A DNA stretch of 56,838 nt, from assembly GCA_002359655.1 (NCBI GenBank), contig DENL01000043.1, positions 1 through 56,838 on the forward strand, written 5' to 3'. Made by a program: the position numbers and the translations under genes. Under the pieces are notes generated by a model. It ran no database searches. It had not been told where the DNA came from and saw nothing but the letters and a program-made list of their open reading frames with translations. Source of the stretch: Rickettsiales bacterium UBA2645 (GTDB lineage Bacteria; Pseudomonadota; Alphaproteobacteria; Rickettsiales; UBA1997). Below are positions 18,459 to 27,263 of this stretch, one piece after another. Position 1 is the first letter of the stretch, and each line of letters starts with the position of its first letter.

Positions 18459-18602
18459 ATGAAAAAAATCTCTTGCCTAATTCTACTTTTTACAATCACC
18501 CTCAGCTCTTGCGGCCGTAAGGGCCCACTTGAATATCCAGAAGGACAAAAACGCCCAAAGTTTGACAAAGTATTTGACGAATCTTCTAAAAAGAAGAAAT
18601 AA
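18459..18602 (+). CDS. lptM: LptM-type small lipoprotein (formerly YifL)
   Basis: This short gene encodes 47 residues and starts 1 bp after the argH stop. MKKISCLILLFTITLSSC is a lipoprotein signal with the lipobox LSSC at 15-18. The mature start CGRKGPL followed by YPEG is the hallmark of LptM, an outer-membrane lipoprotein that helps disulphide maturation of the LPS transporter LptD (family knowledge). The tail is Lys-rich. A location next to argH or lysA is common in Proteobacteria. The 3' end overlaps the convergent coaE gene by 17 bp. Confidence 0.8.
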   Translation: MKKISCLILLFTITLSSCGRKGPLEYPEGQKRPKFDKVFDESSKKKK

Positions 18603-19203
18603 TTTTCTGCACCTGATTGATCGTATCAGCCTTTGATTTGCTTGTGTTTACAATAAAGTCTGCTTTTGCTTTTCTTGCCTGATTACTAACTTGCTTTGTT
18701 TTGATTTGGTGGAATTTTTTTTCTAAATTTTTTTTCTCACTTGAGAAAATTTGTGGATTATTTTTTCTAGCGCGAGCTAAAAAACGCTTTTTCTGAATTG
18801 ACGGAGAAGCAATAATAGCAACGATCTTATCGCATTTATAAGCTTCTGTTTCAAGCAAAAGCGGAATATTTAAAACAACAATTTTCTTTTTCTGCTTTTC
18901 CGATTCTTGTAAAAATATTTGATATTTTTTTCTGACTTTTGGGTGAAGAATTTTTTCTAAAATTCGTAATTTTTTTTCATCAGCGAAAACAATCTTTGCC
19001 AGTATTTTTCGCTCAATTTTATCAGCAACAAAACTTTGGGGGAAATTTTTTTTAACTGCAGAAATCGTTGATTTGTCAAGCTCCAGCAACTTATGAACTT
19101 CTTTATCGGCATCAAAAACAGCAGCACCTTTTTCAAAAAAAATTTCTGCGACAAAATTTTTTCCTGAAGCGACTCCGCCAGAAAGTCCTAATATTTTCAT
19201 CAA
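18586..19203 (-). CDS. coaE: Dephospho-CoA kinase
   Basis: This enzyme phosphorylates dephospho-CoA to CoA. The 205 residues have the CoaE layout: a P-loop at 8-17 (GGVASGKN), the FDADKEVH region binding dephospho-CoA at about 31-38, HPKVR, and the VVLNIPLLLET segment. The odd point is the P-loop itself: the usual Ser/Thr after Gly-Lys is Asn here (GKN, codon AAT). That residue normally coordinates Mg-ATP, so activity may be changed or the substitution tolerated. The gene starts with two consecutive ATG codons and abuts the stop of the phosphohexomutase gene. Confidence 0.88.
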   Translation of the reverse strand: MMKILGLSGGVASGKNFVAEIFFEKGAAVFDADKEVHKLLELDKSTISAVKKNFPQSFVADKIERKILAKIVFADEKKLRILEKILHPKVRKKYQIFLQESEKQKKKIVVLNIPLLLETEAYKCDKIVAIIASPSIQKKRFLARARKNNPQIFSSEKKNLEKKFHQIKTKQVSNQARKAKADFIVNTSKSKADTINQVQKIISSF

Positions 19204-20634
19204 TTATTTTAATTCTTGAGGAATTGTCACCTGACAAAATTCTAAATGTTTTCTGACATTGGCTTTAAGAATTTCTAATTCTTTTTTTGAAGTTGCTTCA
19301 GCACGCGCAACCAGAACTGGCTGGGTATTAGAAGCGCGAATCAACCACCAGCCATTTTTTTCGGCAACGCGAATTCCGTCAACATCGTTAAAAGTAATCG
19401 CAGATTTTTTAAGGTTTTCTTTCAGCTCCTCGACGATTTGAAATTTTCTTTCCTCAGTGCAATCAATTCTGATTTCAGCGGTTGAAAAGGCTCTTGGCAT
19501 TGATTTGCGCATTTCTGAGAGTTTTTCTTTTGAAGCTGCAATAATATTAATGATGCGAATTGCTGCATAAAGCGCATCGTCAAAACCGTAATATTTATCG
19601 GCGAAAAAAATATGACCCGACATTTCGCCAGCCAAAGGAGCTTTGGTTTCTTTCATTTTAGCTTTGACTAGAGAATGACCAGTTTTCCACATCAAAGGCT
19701 TGCCACCAGCTTTAGAAATTTCTTTAAACAAAATGTCGCTGGCTTTGACATCAGCAATAATTGTAGCGCCGCGACGATTTTGTAAAATTTCACGCGCGTA
19801 GAAAACCATCAGCTGATCACCCCACAAAATTTCACCTTTATTATCCATCACACCAATACGGTCACCGTCGCCATCGAAAGCGATGCCAATATCGCATTGT
19901 TGTTCGATCACAGTTTTTTTCAAAGCTTCGAGATTTTTTTCAACCGTTGGATCCGGATGATGATTGGGGAAAGTTCCGTCAATTTCGCTGTAAAGCAAAA
20001 TATGCTCTGAAGCAATGCGTTCAGAAAGGCGAACCATGATGTCGCCAGCAGCTCCATTACCATTATCCCAAGCGATACGTAATTCTTTTTTTGGTTTGAA
20101 ATTATCAATTTCGTCAAGCAGCGGGCTTTCACTTTCAGCTAAAATGCAGTCGGATAAAATTCGATCAACATATTCTTCAGCAATATCAGTTTTTTTTAAC
20201 TTGCCTTTGGCTTCAATAAAATCAGCTTCTGCGGCAATTTTTGCTAAACCTAAAATATCGTCGCCAAAAAATGGGCGCTCTTTCAACATGATTTTAAATC
20301 CGTTGTGATCTTTTGGATTGTGCGAGCCTGTAACCATAATTCCGGCATCTTGCTCAAGATGATAAACTGAGAAATAAAGCATTGGAGTTGGCCCCAAGCC
20401 AATATCGATAACTTCTAAACCAGATTCAACCAAGCCTTTGATTAGTTGCTTTTTAAGTGCTGGAGAACTCAAACGTCCGTCGCAAGCAACAGAGATTTTT
20501 TTCTTACCATTTTTTTGTAAAAAAGATGCGAAAGATTTTCCGACAAAAAACGCATCAATATCGTTTAAAGTTTGGCCGTAAATGCCGCGAATATCGTAAG
20601 CACGCAAAATTGAGTGATGAAATTTATGAGACAT
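19204..20634 (-). CDS. Phosphomannomutase/phosphoglucomutase (AlgC/ManB type)
   Basis: This alpha-D-phosphohexomutase interconverts hexose 1- and 6-phosphates for nucleotide-sugar, LPS or glycan synthesis. The 476 residues show the phosphoserine loop TGSHNPKDHNG with Ser104, the Mg-binding DGDGDRIG at about 254-261, the sugar-binding GEMSGHIFF loop, and the C-terminal phosphate-binding RASNTQPVLVARAEA. The GEMSGH and RASNTQP forms favour the dual phosphomannomutase/phosphoglucomutase group over the glucosamine mutase GlmM. It lies in one minus-strand run with coaE and thiG, 7 bp from the latter. Confidence 0.9.
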   Translation of the reverse strand: MSHKFHHSILRAYDIRGIYGQTLNDIDAFFVGKSFASFLQKNGKKKISVACDGRLSSPALKKQLIKGLVESGLEVIDIGLGPTPMLYFSVYHLEQDAGIMVTGSHNPKDHNGFKIMLKERPFFGDDILGLAKIAAEADFIEAKGKLKKTDIAEEYVDRILSDCILAESESPLLDEIDNFKPKKELRIAWDNGNGAAGDIMVRLSERIASEHILLYSEIDGTFPNHHPDPTVEKNLEALKKTVIEQQCDIGIAFDGDGDRIGVMDNKGEILWGDQLMVFYAREILQNRRGATIIADVKASDILFKEISKAGGKPLMWKTGHSLVKAKMKETKAPLAGEMSGHIFFADKYYGFDDALYAAIRIINIIAASKEKLSEMRKSMPRAFSTAEIRIDCTEERKFQIVEELKENLKKSAITFNDVDGIRVAEKNGWWLIRASNTQPVLVARAEATSKKELEILKANVRKHLEFCQVTIPQELK

Positions 20635-20641
20635 AAAACTA

Positions 20642-21415
20642 TTAATTTATTTTTCCGATTATTGGAGAAGAAGCAGAAGCAAATTTTTTGACTTCCATTC
20701 TTCCAGCTAGGTAAGCAGCGCGACCAGCTTCAATTGCCAGTTTCATGGCGTGCGCCATCAAGACTGGATTTTTAGCTTTAGCAATTGCGGTATTCATTAA
20801 AACTCCATCGCAGCCAAGTTCCATAGCAATTGCTGCATCAGATGCAGTACCAACTCCAGCGTCAACTAAAACCGGAACTTTCGATTGTTCAACAATAAAT
20901 TCGATGTTTAAACGATTTTGAATACCAAGGCCAGATCCAATTGGAGCCGCTAAAGGCATGATGGCGCAACAGCCAATATCTTCTAATTCTTTAGCAACGA
21001 TTGGATCATCAGAAGTGTAAACCATTACATCAAATCCGTCTTTGATCAGTAATTCTGCGGCTTTGACCGTTTCGATAACTTTTGGGTAGAGAGTTTTTTC
21101 ATCAGCCAAAACTTCAAGTTTGACTAAATTCCAACCTCCAGCAGCGCGCGCTAAGCGCAAAGTTCTAACTGCCTCTTCAGAGGTGAAACAGCCAGCAGTG
21201 TTGGGCAAGTAAGTGAATTTTTTTGGATCTAAAAAATCTTGCAACATTGGCTCGCCTTTCTTTTCAATATTGACGCGACGCACCGCAACAGTGACGATTT
21301 CAGCGCCTGAAGCATTGATTGCGGCAGCGGTTTCTTGAAAATCTTTATATTTTCCAGTGCCAACTAGAAGACGAGAGTTGAACTGGCGACCAGCGATTGT
21401 GAAGGAGTCTTGCAT
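20642..21415 (-). CDS. thiG: Thiazole synthase ThiG
   Basis: ThiG builds the thiazole phosphate of thiamine from deoxyxylulose 5-phosphate, dehydroglycine and ThiS-thiocarboxylate. The 257 residues form a TIM barrel. The N-terminal RLLVGTGKYKDF, the Schiff-base lysine in WNLVKLEVLADE (about 97-105), PIGSGLGIQN and the C-terminal phosphate site VDAGVGTASDAAIAMELG are all typical. ThiS, ThiF, ThiO/ThiH and ThiE are not in the window, so the gene stands apart from its pathway, inserted between cdsA and the phosphohexomutase gene. Confidence 0.94.
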   Translation of the reverse strand: MQDSFTIAGRQFNSRLLVGTGKYKDFQETAAAINASGAEIVTVAVRRVNIEKKGEPMLQDFLDPKKFTYLPNTAGCFTSEEAVRTLRLARAAGGWNLVKLEVLADEKTLYPKVIETVKAAELLIKDGFDVMVYTSDDPIVAKELEDIGCCAIMPLAAPIGSGLGIQNRLNIEFIVEQSKVPVLVDAGVGTASDAAIAMELGCDGVLMNTAIAKAKNPVLMAHAMKLAIEAGRAAYLAGRMEVKKFASASSPIIGKIN

Positions 21416-21423
21416 TAGATAAT

Positions 21424-22182
21424 TTAGAACTGGCTAGAAAAAGCCGTAATCAAAAATAAAACAAAAGGTGCAACGAGCATTATTCCATCAAGACGGTCAA
21501 GGATTCCGCCATGTCCGGGAATTATGTTACCAGAATCTTTTACGCCAAAAATTCTTTTAAATTTTGACTCAAGCAAGTCGCTGGCTTGCTCAATTATAGC
21601 TAAAACAGCGCTGAAGAAAATAAAAAATATTACGCTACCGTGAAACATGAATGAGCTTAAAAAGCCAATAATCATGCTGGCAAAAACTCCGCCAGCAAGT
21701 CCGCTCCAAGTTTTGTTTGGACTAATTTTTGGAGCAAGTTTTGCGCCGCCGAAAGTTTTTCCAGAAAAGAAAGCGAAAATATCGGTGCTCCAAATTACTG
21801 CAAACATCCACAGCAAAATATTGCTATCCTGCATTCTCAATTTAAGCACGCAGTACATTGGAATTGCTATGTAAGCCAAGCCAATCAAGCGCCATTTTTT
21901 TTGGTCTTGGGCAGTTCTAGTAAGATCAATCCATTCTGCAGTCATTAAAATTGTGATGGCTATGGTCATCAAAAAAAATAAATTTTGCGAAAAGCAAATA
22001 GCGTAAATTGCTAAAGGCACCAAAACGATAGCACTGATCACTCTTTGTTTGGTATTTTCTGACGGGTCCAAATCGTCAACCACTGCAATAATTCTTCCGA
22101 TTAATTTATTGATTAAGAAATTAGATTTTTGAGAAATATTCTTTGCGCTTTCAAAAATTTTTTCCGCTTTATCTTTTGCCAT
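21424..22182 (-). CDS. cdsA: Phosphatidate cytidylyltransferase
   Basis: CdsA makes CDP-diacylglycerol from phosphatidate and CTP in the inner membrane. The ATG at 22180-22182 has a strong ribosome-binding site (AGAGAGGAG, about 4 nt upstream) and gives 252 residues. Longer in-frame starts reach to 22239 but lie inside uppS. An amphipathic N-terminus of about 50 residues precedes several transmembrane segments. The C-terminal signature is clear (SKFKRIFGVKDSGNIIPGHG followed by GILDRLDG). The gene overlaps uppS by 14 bp, in the widespread order frr-uppS-cdsA. Confidence 0.93.
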   Translation of the reverse strand: MAKDKAEKIFESAKNISQKSNFLINKLIGRIIAVVDDLDPSENTKQRVISAIVLVPLAIYAICFSQNLFFLMTIAITILMTAEWIDLTRTAQDQKKWRLIGLAYIAIPMYCVLKLRMQDSNILLWMFAVIWSTDIFAFFSGKTFGGAKLAPKISPNKTWSGLAGGVFASMIIGFLSSFMFHGSVIFFIFFSAVLAIIEQASDLLESKFKRIFGVKDSGNIIPGHGGILDRLDGIMLVAPFVLFLITAFSSQF

Positions 22183-22906
22183 ATCTCCTCTCTCTTTTGT
22201 TAAATTCATTGATTGCTTGCAGCAAATGTTGCTTGCCAAAATCTGGCCAGAAAACTTCAGTAAAGTAGAGTTCGCTGTATGCCGCCTGCCAAAGTAAAAA
22301 GTTACTTAATCTTAAATCACCAGCAGTTCTGATTAAAAGATCAGGATCTGGCATTTGGGGTTGATACAAATTTTGTGAAAAAAACTTTTCGTTGATTTCA
22401 TCGAAGCTAATTTTGCCCTCGCTAACTGCAAGACTTATCTTTTTTGTTGCATCAACAATCTCTTGTCTTGAGCCGTAACTGAAAGCAACATTAAGAGTTA
22501 ATGACTTATTATTTTTAGTTAGATTTTCTAAGTCTTTAATACGAGATTTTGTGGCCTGAGAAAGTTTTTCTAAATTTCCTGAAATGATCATCTTAACATC
22601 TTTTTCAACCAAAGCTTTGGTTTCCTTTTCTAAATAATTATCCAGCAAATTCATCAAATATTGTACCTCGTCTTGTGGACGGTTCCAGTTTTCAGAAGAA
22701 AAGGCATAAATCGTTAAATTTTTAACACCAATTTCAATGCAGCTTTCAGCAATTTTTCGCACATTCTCTGAACCTTGTTTGTGACCGACGGCTATTGGAA
22801 GGCCTCTGGTTTTGGCCCATCTGGCGTTGCCATCCATGATGATAGCAATATGAGCAGGAATTTTTTTTAAAGTGTTTTTTTTAAGAGATTTTTTAAAAAA
22901 AAACAT
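22169..22906 (-). CDS. uppS: Undecaprenyl diphosphate synthase
   Basis: This cis-prenyltransferase makes the C55 lipid carrier for peptidoglycan and O-antigen. The 245 residues contain IIMDGNARWAKTRGLP (catalytic Asp) at about 22-38, the SSENWNRP segment at about 75-82, and the C-terminal substrate region with RTAGD followed by LRLSNFLLWQAAYSE. The usual RTSGE appears as RTAGD, a minor change. The start is 2 bp from the frr stop on the same strand. The first 15 residues are Lys-rich and could be a slight N-terminal extension. Confidence 0.95.
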   Translation of the reverse strand: MFFFKKSLKKNTLKKIPAHIAIIMDGNARWAKTRGLPIAVGHKQGSENVRKIAESCIEIGVKNLTIYAFSSENWNRPQDEVQYLMNLLDNYLEKETKALVEKDVKMIISGNLEKLSQATKSRIKDLENLTKNNKSLTLNVAFSYGSRQEIVDATKKISLAVSEGKISFDEINEKFFSQNLYQPQMPDPDLLIRTAGDLRLSNFLLWQAAYSELYFTEVFWPDFGKQHLLQAINEFNKRERRYGKR

Positions 22907-22908
22907 TT

Positions 22909-23466
22909 CTAGACTTTCATCAATTCTTTTTCTTTTGCGGCAATTACATCGTCAATTTTTTTGACGAATTCATCAGTGATTTTTTGCACTACTTCGTTGC
23001 AGGAATGGATTTGATCTTTGGAAGCGCCAAGTTCTTTTTCTCTTCTTTTAAAATCGTCAAGAACATCGCGCCTGATATTGCGCACTGCGATTTTTTTATC
23101 TTCACCATATTTTTTAGCCAACTTTACCAAATCTTTACGACGCTCTTCGCTGAGCTTTGGAATCATGATGCGAATTGTAGTTCCATCAACCAAAGGGTTA
23201 AAGCCAAGATTAGAATTGATAATAGCTTTTTCTACGGCTTTAACATTAGAGCGATCCCAAACTTGAATTGAAAGGGTTGTTGCTTCTGGAACTGAAATGC
23301 TGGTCAGTTGCGACATTGGCATCATCTGGCCATAAACTTCTACTTTAACTGGATCAAGCAAATTTGGCGTGGCACGGCCAGTTGAAATCGAATCCATGTC
23401 ACGCTTCAAAGAAGCCATGGTTTCTTCCATTTTATGACGGGATTTATCGGCGAATTCGTTAATCAT
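22909..23466 (-). CDS. frr: Ribosome recycling factor
   Basis: RRF splits post-termination ribosomes together with EF-G. The ATG at 23464-23466 (MINEFADKSRHKMEE) gives 185 residues, the same length as the E. coli protein. An upstream frame to 23526 runs into pyrH and is not needed. Signatures are SISTGRATPNLLDPVKVEVYG, IRIMIPKLSEERRKDLVK and the C-terminal coiled region. It lies 7 bp after pyrH. Confidence 0.96.
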   Translation of the reverse strand: MINEFADKSRHKMEETMASLKRDMDSISTGRATPNLLDPVKVEVYGQMMPMSQLTSISVPEATTLSIQVWDRSNVKAVEKAIINSNLGFNPLVDGTTIRIMIPKLSEERRKDLVKLAKKYGEDKKIAVRNIRRDVLDDFKRREKELGASKDQIHSCNEVVQKITDEFVKKIDDVIAAKEKELMKV

Positions 23467-23473
23467 AATTTTC

Positions 23474-24196
23474 CTAATTAATAATTGTAAATTTTCCTTT
23501 GCCTTGAACAACTTCACATAAAGCATTTTCGCCTTTTATTGAAAAGACGATGATTGGTAATTTATTGTCTTTGGCCAAGGTGATAGCGGTTTGATCCATA
23601 ACTTTTAGATCTTGTTTCAAAACATCGATATAGCGCAGAGAATCATAGCGAGTGGCAGTTTTATCTAGCTTAGGATCAGCACTATAAACTCCGTCAACTT
23701 GCGTGCCTTTTAAAACTACATCACATTTAACTTCAATAGCGCGAAGAACGGCAGCAGTGTCGGTTGTAAAAAAAGGATTTCCAGTTCCGGCAGTAAAAAT
23801 TACGATACGTTTTTTTTCTAAATGACGAGCAGCTTTTCTTTTGATGTAAGGCTCGCAAATACTATCCATTTTGATGGCAGACTGCATGCGAGTTGCGAGT
23901 CCACGTTTTTCAAGAGCGCTTTGCAAAGCAATGCCATTGATACAAGTAGCAAGCATTCCCATATAATCAGCGCTAGCGCGTTCCATTCCAGTAGCCGCTA
24001 CCGAAACTCCACGAAAGATATTGCCACCACCAACAACTAAACAGATTTCACAGCCAAGTTCATGAGCAGCAACTATTTGATCACAGATTTTTTTTATGGC
24101 TTCAATATCATGACCAAAACCTTTTTCACCCATCATCGCTTCACCAGAAACTTTAAATAGGATGCGTTTGAATTTTAAGTCAGTTGTATTTGCCAT
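23474..24196 (-). CDS. pyrH: Uridylate kinase (UMP kinase)
   Basis: PyrH phosphorylates UMP to UDP. The 240 residues of this amino-acid-kinase-fold protein show the N-terminal RILFKVSGEAMMG phosphate loop, the glycine motif VVGGGNIFRG at about 56-65, the ADYMGMLAT segment, FTAGTGNPFFTTDTAA, and DGVYSADPK. The order rpsB-tsf-pyrH-frr is that of most Proteobacteria. The 54-bp gap to tsf shows no clear hairpin. Confidence 0.96.
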   Translation of the reverse strand: MANTTDLKFKRILFKVSGEAMMGEKGFGHDIEAIKKICDQIVAAHELGCEICLVVGGGNIFRGVSVAATGMERASADYMGMLATCINGIALQSALEKRGLATRMQSAIKMDSICEPYIKRKAARHLEKKRIVIFTAGTGNPFFTTDTAAVLRAIEVKCDVVLKGTQVDGVYSADPKLDKTATRYDSLRYIDVLKQDLKVMDQTAITLAKDNKLPIIVFSIKGENALCEVVQGKGKFTIIN

Positions 24197-24250
24197 GATT
24201 TAAATTGTAGTTGAATGTCAAAAAAAATACCTCTTTCGAGGCATTTAATT

Positions 24251-25165
24251 TTAGCGCGTCATTGATGCTACTTCGGCAGCAAAGTCATTTTCTTTTTTCT
24301 CAATTCCTTCACCAAGGATGAAAAGTTTGAAAGCAGAAATTTTTGTTTGGCCATTTTCTTTGCCGAAATTAACAATCAAATCTTTGATTTTAACTTTATC
24401 GTCCATCACAAAAAGCTGTTCTAAAAGAACGACTTCTTCGTAATATTTTCTAATTCTGCCTTCGATCATTTTATCAATGATGCTTTCAGGTTTGCCAGAA
24501 GCGCGAGCTTGATCTTTCAAGACTTCAACTTCTCTTTTTAATTTTTCTGGTTCAACCGATTCAATTGAAAGAGCTTCAGGTTTTGCAGCTGCAATATGCA
24601 TCGCAACTTGTTTGCCCAAATCTTCTAATTTTGATTTTTCAGCTTTAGACTCAAAAGCAACTAGCACAGCAATTTTACCGATATTTGGTGCTGTGGCATT
24701 GTGGATGTAGCTAACAACAACTCCGCTTGTAACTGCTAAATTAGAAATTCTACGAATGTTGATATTTTCACCAATCACACCGATCTGATTTTTTAGTTCG
24801 GCATCGACCGAGTGTTGTGTATCTTTGAAGTTAAGGGCTTTCAAAGCTTCAACATCATCACCAGCGTTAATTGCTAATTTAGCAATTGCGCTAACAAAAT
24901 CTTGAAATTTTTGGTTACGAGCCACGAAGTCAGTTTCAGAATTTACTTCCACGATTGAGGCTTTATTTCCTTCAACGCAAACAGCAACAGCGCCTTCAGA
25001 AGTGATTCTGCCACTTTTTTTAACCGCAGCTGAAAGACCTTTTTTTCTTAGCCAATCAACTGATTTTTCGAAGTCATCAGCATTTTCCGACAAAGCTTTG
25101 TTGCAATCTGAAATTCCACAACCTGTGGCTTCGCGAAGTTTTTTAATGAGAGCTAGATCTGCCAT
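24251..25165 (-). CDS. tsf: Translation elongation factor Ts
   Basis: EF-Ts exchanges GDP for GTP on EF-Tu. The 304 residues begin with the conserved MADLALIKKLREATGCGISD and CNKAL, which form the UBA-like N-terminal domain. SETDFVARN at about 77-85 contacts EF-Tu. The dimerisation core and C-terminal module follow. The length is typical of alphaproteobacterial EF-Ts. The 133-bp spacer to rpsB is longer than usual and carries a repeat-like element. Confidence 0.97.
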   Translation of the reverse strand: MADLALIKKLREATGCGISDCNKALSENADDFEKSVDWLRKKGLSAAVKKSGRITSEGAVAVCVEGNKASIVEVNSETDFVARNQKFQDFVSAIAKLAINAGDDVEALKALNFKDTQHSVDAELKNQIGVIGENINIRRISNLAVTSGVVVSYIHNATAPNIGKIAVLVAFESKAEKSKLEDLGKQVAMHIAAAKPEALSIESVEPEKLKREVEVLKDQARASGKPESIIDKMIEGRIRKYYEEVVLLEQLFVMDDKVKIKDLIVNFGKENGQTKISAFKLFILGEGIEKKENDFAAEVASMTR

Positions 25166-25202
25166 TTTTTTTACTAATTTTAGTTAATTATGATTCTCCA
25201 GA

Positions 25203-25259
25203 ACCAGTCTTACTAAGGGGTGACAAGTATGGAGGGCGTCAAAAAATCTTGCACCCTCC
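25203..25259. repeat. Palindromic element in the rpsB-tsf spacer
   Basis: Bases 25203-25226 share ACC-AGTC, TA and the exact 10-mer GGGGTGACAA (25217-25226) with the in-frame insertion at 54831-54855. A hairpin follows with GGAGGG (25231-25236) paired to CCCTCC (25254-25259). No T run follows on the minus strand, so attenuation of tsf is only a possibility. Confidence 0.5.
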
Positions 25260-25298
25260 AAATCGCAATTTGTCAACAGTCGCAGGACAGGTCCTATT

Positions 25299-26324
25299 TT
25301 ATTTTTTTGCCGCTGGTTTTTTTGCTGCTGGCTTATGAGCAGGTTTTTTTGCTACCGGTTTTTTGTCGTCTTTTTTCTCAGCTTGTGAAGCGATGTGTTT
25401 TTTCTCAGAAGCTTTTTCTGAATTAGTTTCATGCTTAACTTCCAGTTTTGCAGAAGATTTATGGTGAGGTTTGGCGTCTTTTTTGCCTCTGAAATCTTTT
25501 TTACCTTTAAAATCTTTGGAGTCTTTCTCGTCAGATTTTTTCTCAGTTTTAACAGAAATTGAGTTTTTGTAATTAGCGATTTCTTCGCCAGTTTCAAATT
25601 TGCTAATATCAACACCAGAAATCGCCATATTTTCTTTTACGCCAGCAATTGCAGCATCAGAAAGTAGACGACAGTAAAGTTTAATTGCTTTAGCTGAGTC
25701 GTCATTTCCGGGGATTGGAAAAGTTATTCCGTCTGGATTGCAGTTCGAATCAAGTATTGCCATAATTGGCACGCCAAGTTTTTTAGCTTCAGCAATTGCC
25801 AAAGATTCTTTGTAAGTATCGATAACAAAAACCAAATCAGGATATCCGCCCATGTTTTTGATACCGCCGAGAGCTTGTTCAAGTTTAAGTCTTTGTCTTT
25901 CAAGAACCAGTTTTTCTTTTTTGTTATAATCAACTTCATCGCTATTTAAACGATCTTCGATTTTTTTCAGAGTTTTGATTGATTGAGAAACTGTTTTCCA
26001 GTTAGTCAACATGCCGCCCAACCATCTAAAATTAACATAATATTGGCCACATCTTTTAGCGGCTTCTGCGATTGGCTCAGCACCTTGTTTTTTAGTTGCG
26101 ATAAAAAGAATTCTGCCATTGTTTTTAGCGATATCTTTAACAGTAACCATTGCCTTATGCAGCAAATTAGCAGTTTTGTTAAGATCAATGATGCTAACAC
26201 CATTGCGGCTGGTGTGAATATATTTAGTCATTTTCGGATTACGACGCATAGTCTTGTGACCGAAGTGAACACCAGCTTCAAGAAGCTGTTTAATAGTGAA
26301 GGTAGGAAGTTCTGTTTTAGACAT
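25299..26324 (-). CDS. rpsB: Ribosomal protein S2 with long basic C-terminal extension
   Basis: S2 belongs to the small ribosomal subunit and is needed for S1 binding. Residues 1 to about 235 are ordinary S2 (LLEAGVHFGHKTMRRNPKM, NFRWLGGMLTNWKT, VPIMAILDSNCNPD, IPGNDDSAKAI). The protein then continues for about 95-100 residues of Lys/Ala/Pro/Ser-rich sequence ending in KKPAAKK repeats, making it 341 residues against about 240 in E. coli. Extended S2 tails occur in several Alphaproteobacteria (general knowledge); this one is among the longer ones. It heads the minus-strand run and diverges from hisA. Confidence 0.95.
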   Translation of the reverse strand: MSKTELPTFTIKQLLEAGVHFGHKTMRRNPKMTKYIHTSRNGVSIIDLNKTANLLHKAMVTVKDIAKNNGRILFIATKKQGAEPIAEAAKRCGQYYVNFRWLGGMLTNWKTVSQSIKTLKKIEDRLNSDEVDYNKKEKLVLERQRLKLEQALGGIKNMGGYPDLVFVIDTYKESLAIAEAKKLGVPIMAILDSNCNPDGITFPIPGNDDSAKAIKLYCRLLSDAAIAGVKENMAISGVDISKFETGEEIANYKNSISVKTEKKSDEKDSKDFKGKKDFRGKKDAKPHHKSSAKLEVKHETNSEKASEKKHIASQAEKKDDKKPVAKKPAHKPAAKKPAAKK

Positions 26325-26546
26325 TTTGATAGATGAAATTTTGGTTTTTTAAGCAACAGCAGCAAAAATCCACTAAAACCTTTGTAAGCGTTTTTAGGTG
26401 AACACCAAAATTGCTGAACTGTTGTGAAGATTAGTTACTTGAATGAAATCAAGAGCCGAGCTTTTTAAGAGCTGGTAAAAAAAATTGCAACTTAAAAAAG
26501 TGGCGATCATTCTTGATTGCGCAACCCTTAAAAAATCTCTTTTAAA

Positions 26547-27263
26547 ATGATTATTTTTCCTGCAATCGATCTGAAAAACGGTCAATGTGTGCGCTTGTTT
26601 AAAGGCGACATGAATCAAGCTACAGTATTTAACAACAACCCTGCAGCACAGGCTCAAGAATTTGAAAACGCTGGATTTAAATTTTTGCACATTGTCGATT
26701 TAGATGGCGCAATTGCTGGCGCTTCAGTTAATGAAGAATCTGTTAGAGATATTTTAAAATCAGTAAAAATTCCAACGCAACTTGGTGGCGGAATTCGTAC
26801 AATTGCCGCAATTGAGAAATGGCTAGAGCTTGGCGTAAGCCGGGTAATTCTTGGAACTATTGCCGCAAAAAATCCTGAACTCGTCAAAGAAGCCTGCAAA
26901 AAATTCCCTAGAAAAATCGTTATTGGCATTGATGCCAAAAATGGTTTTGTTGCAACTGAAGGCTGGGTCGAAACTTCGAAAATTACTGCGCTGGAGCTCG
27001 CTAAAAAATTTGAAGATTGCGGCGCTGTTGCAATTATTTACACCGATATTTCTCGTGATGGAACCTTAACTGGCGCTGATTTTGAAGGCACAAAGCACTT
27101 AGCAGAAAATCTGAAAATTCCAGTAATTGCTTCTGGCGGAATTTCAAACTTAGAAGATGTTTTAAAAATAAAATCACTAGAAAAAAACGGTGTAGTTGGT
27201 GCCATTGTTGGTCGCGCTATTTATGACAAAAAAATTGACACCAGGGATTTAATAAATCTCTGA
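26547..27263 (+). CDS. hisA: ProFAR isomerase HisA (histidine synthesis)
   Basis: HisA is a (beta/alpha)8 barrel that isomerises ProFAR to PRFAR, the fourth step of histidine synthesis. The 238 residues begin MIIFPAIDLKNGQCVRL with the catalytic Asp8. They continue with VDLDGA, LGGGIRT, the second half-barrel acid in VIGIDAKNG (about 127-131), TDISRDGTLTG, and IASGGISN. Both phosphate-binding glycine motifs are intact. It is alone, diverging from rpsB. hisN at 45144 is the only other histidine gene in the window, so the pathway genes are scattered. Confidence 0.94.
   Translation: MIIFPAIDLKNGQCVRLFKGDMNQATVFNNNPAAQAQEFENAGFKFLHIVDLDGAIAGASVNEESVRDILKSVKIPTQLGGGIRTIAAIEKWLELGVSRVILGTIAAKNPELVKEACKKFPRKIVIGIDAKNGFVATEGWVETSKITALELAKKFEDCGAVAIIYTDISRDGTLTGADFEGTKHLAENLKIPVIASGGISNLEDVLKIKSLEKNGVVGAIVGRAIYDKKIDTRDLINL

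Noticed and set aside
26394..26690. 98-residue minus-strand frame across the rpsB-hisA spacer
   Set aside because: It mostly overlaps hisA antisense, has no ribosome-binding site and resembles no protein family I know.
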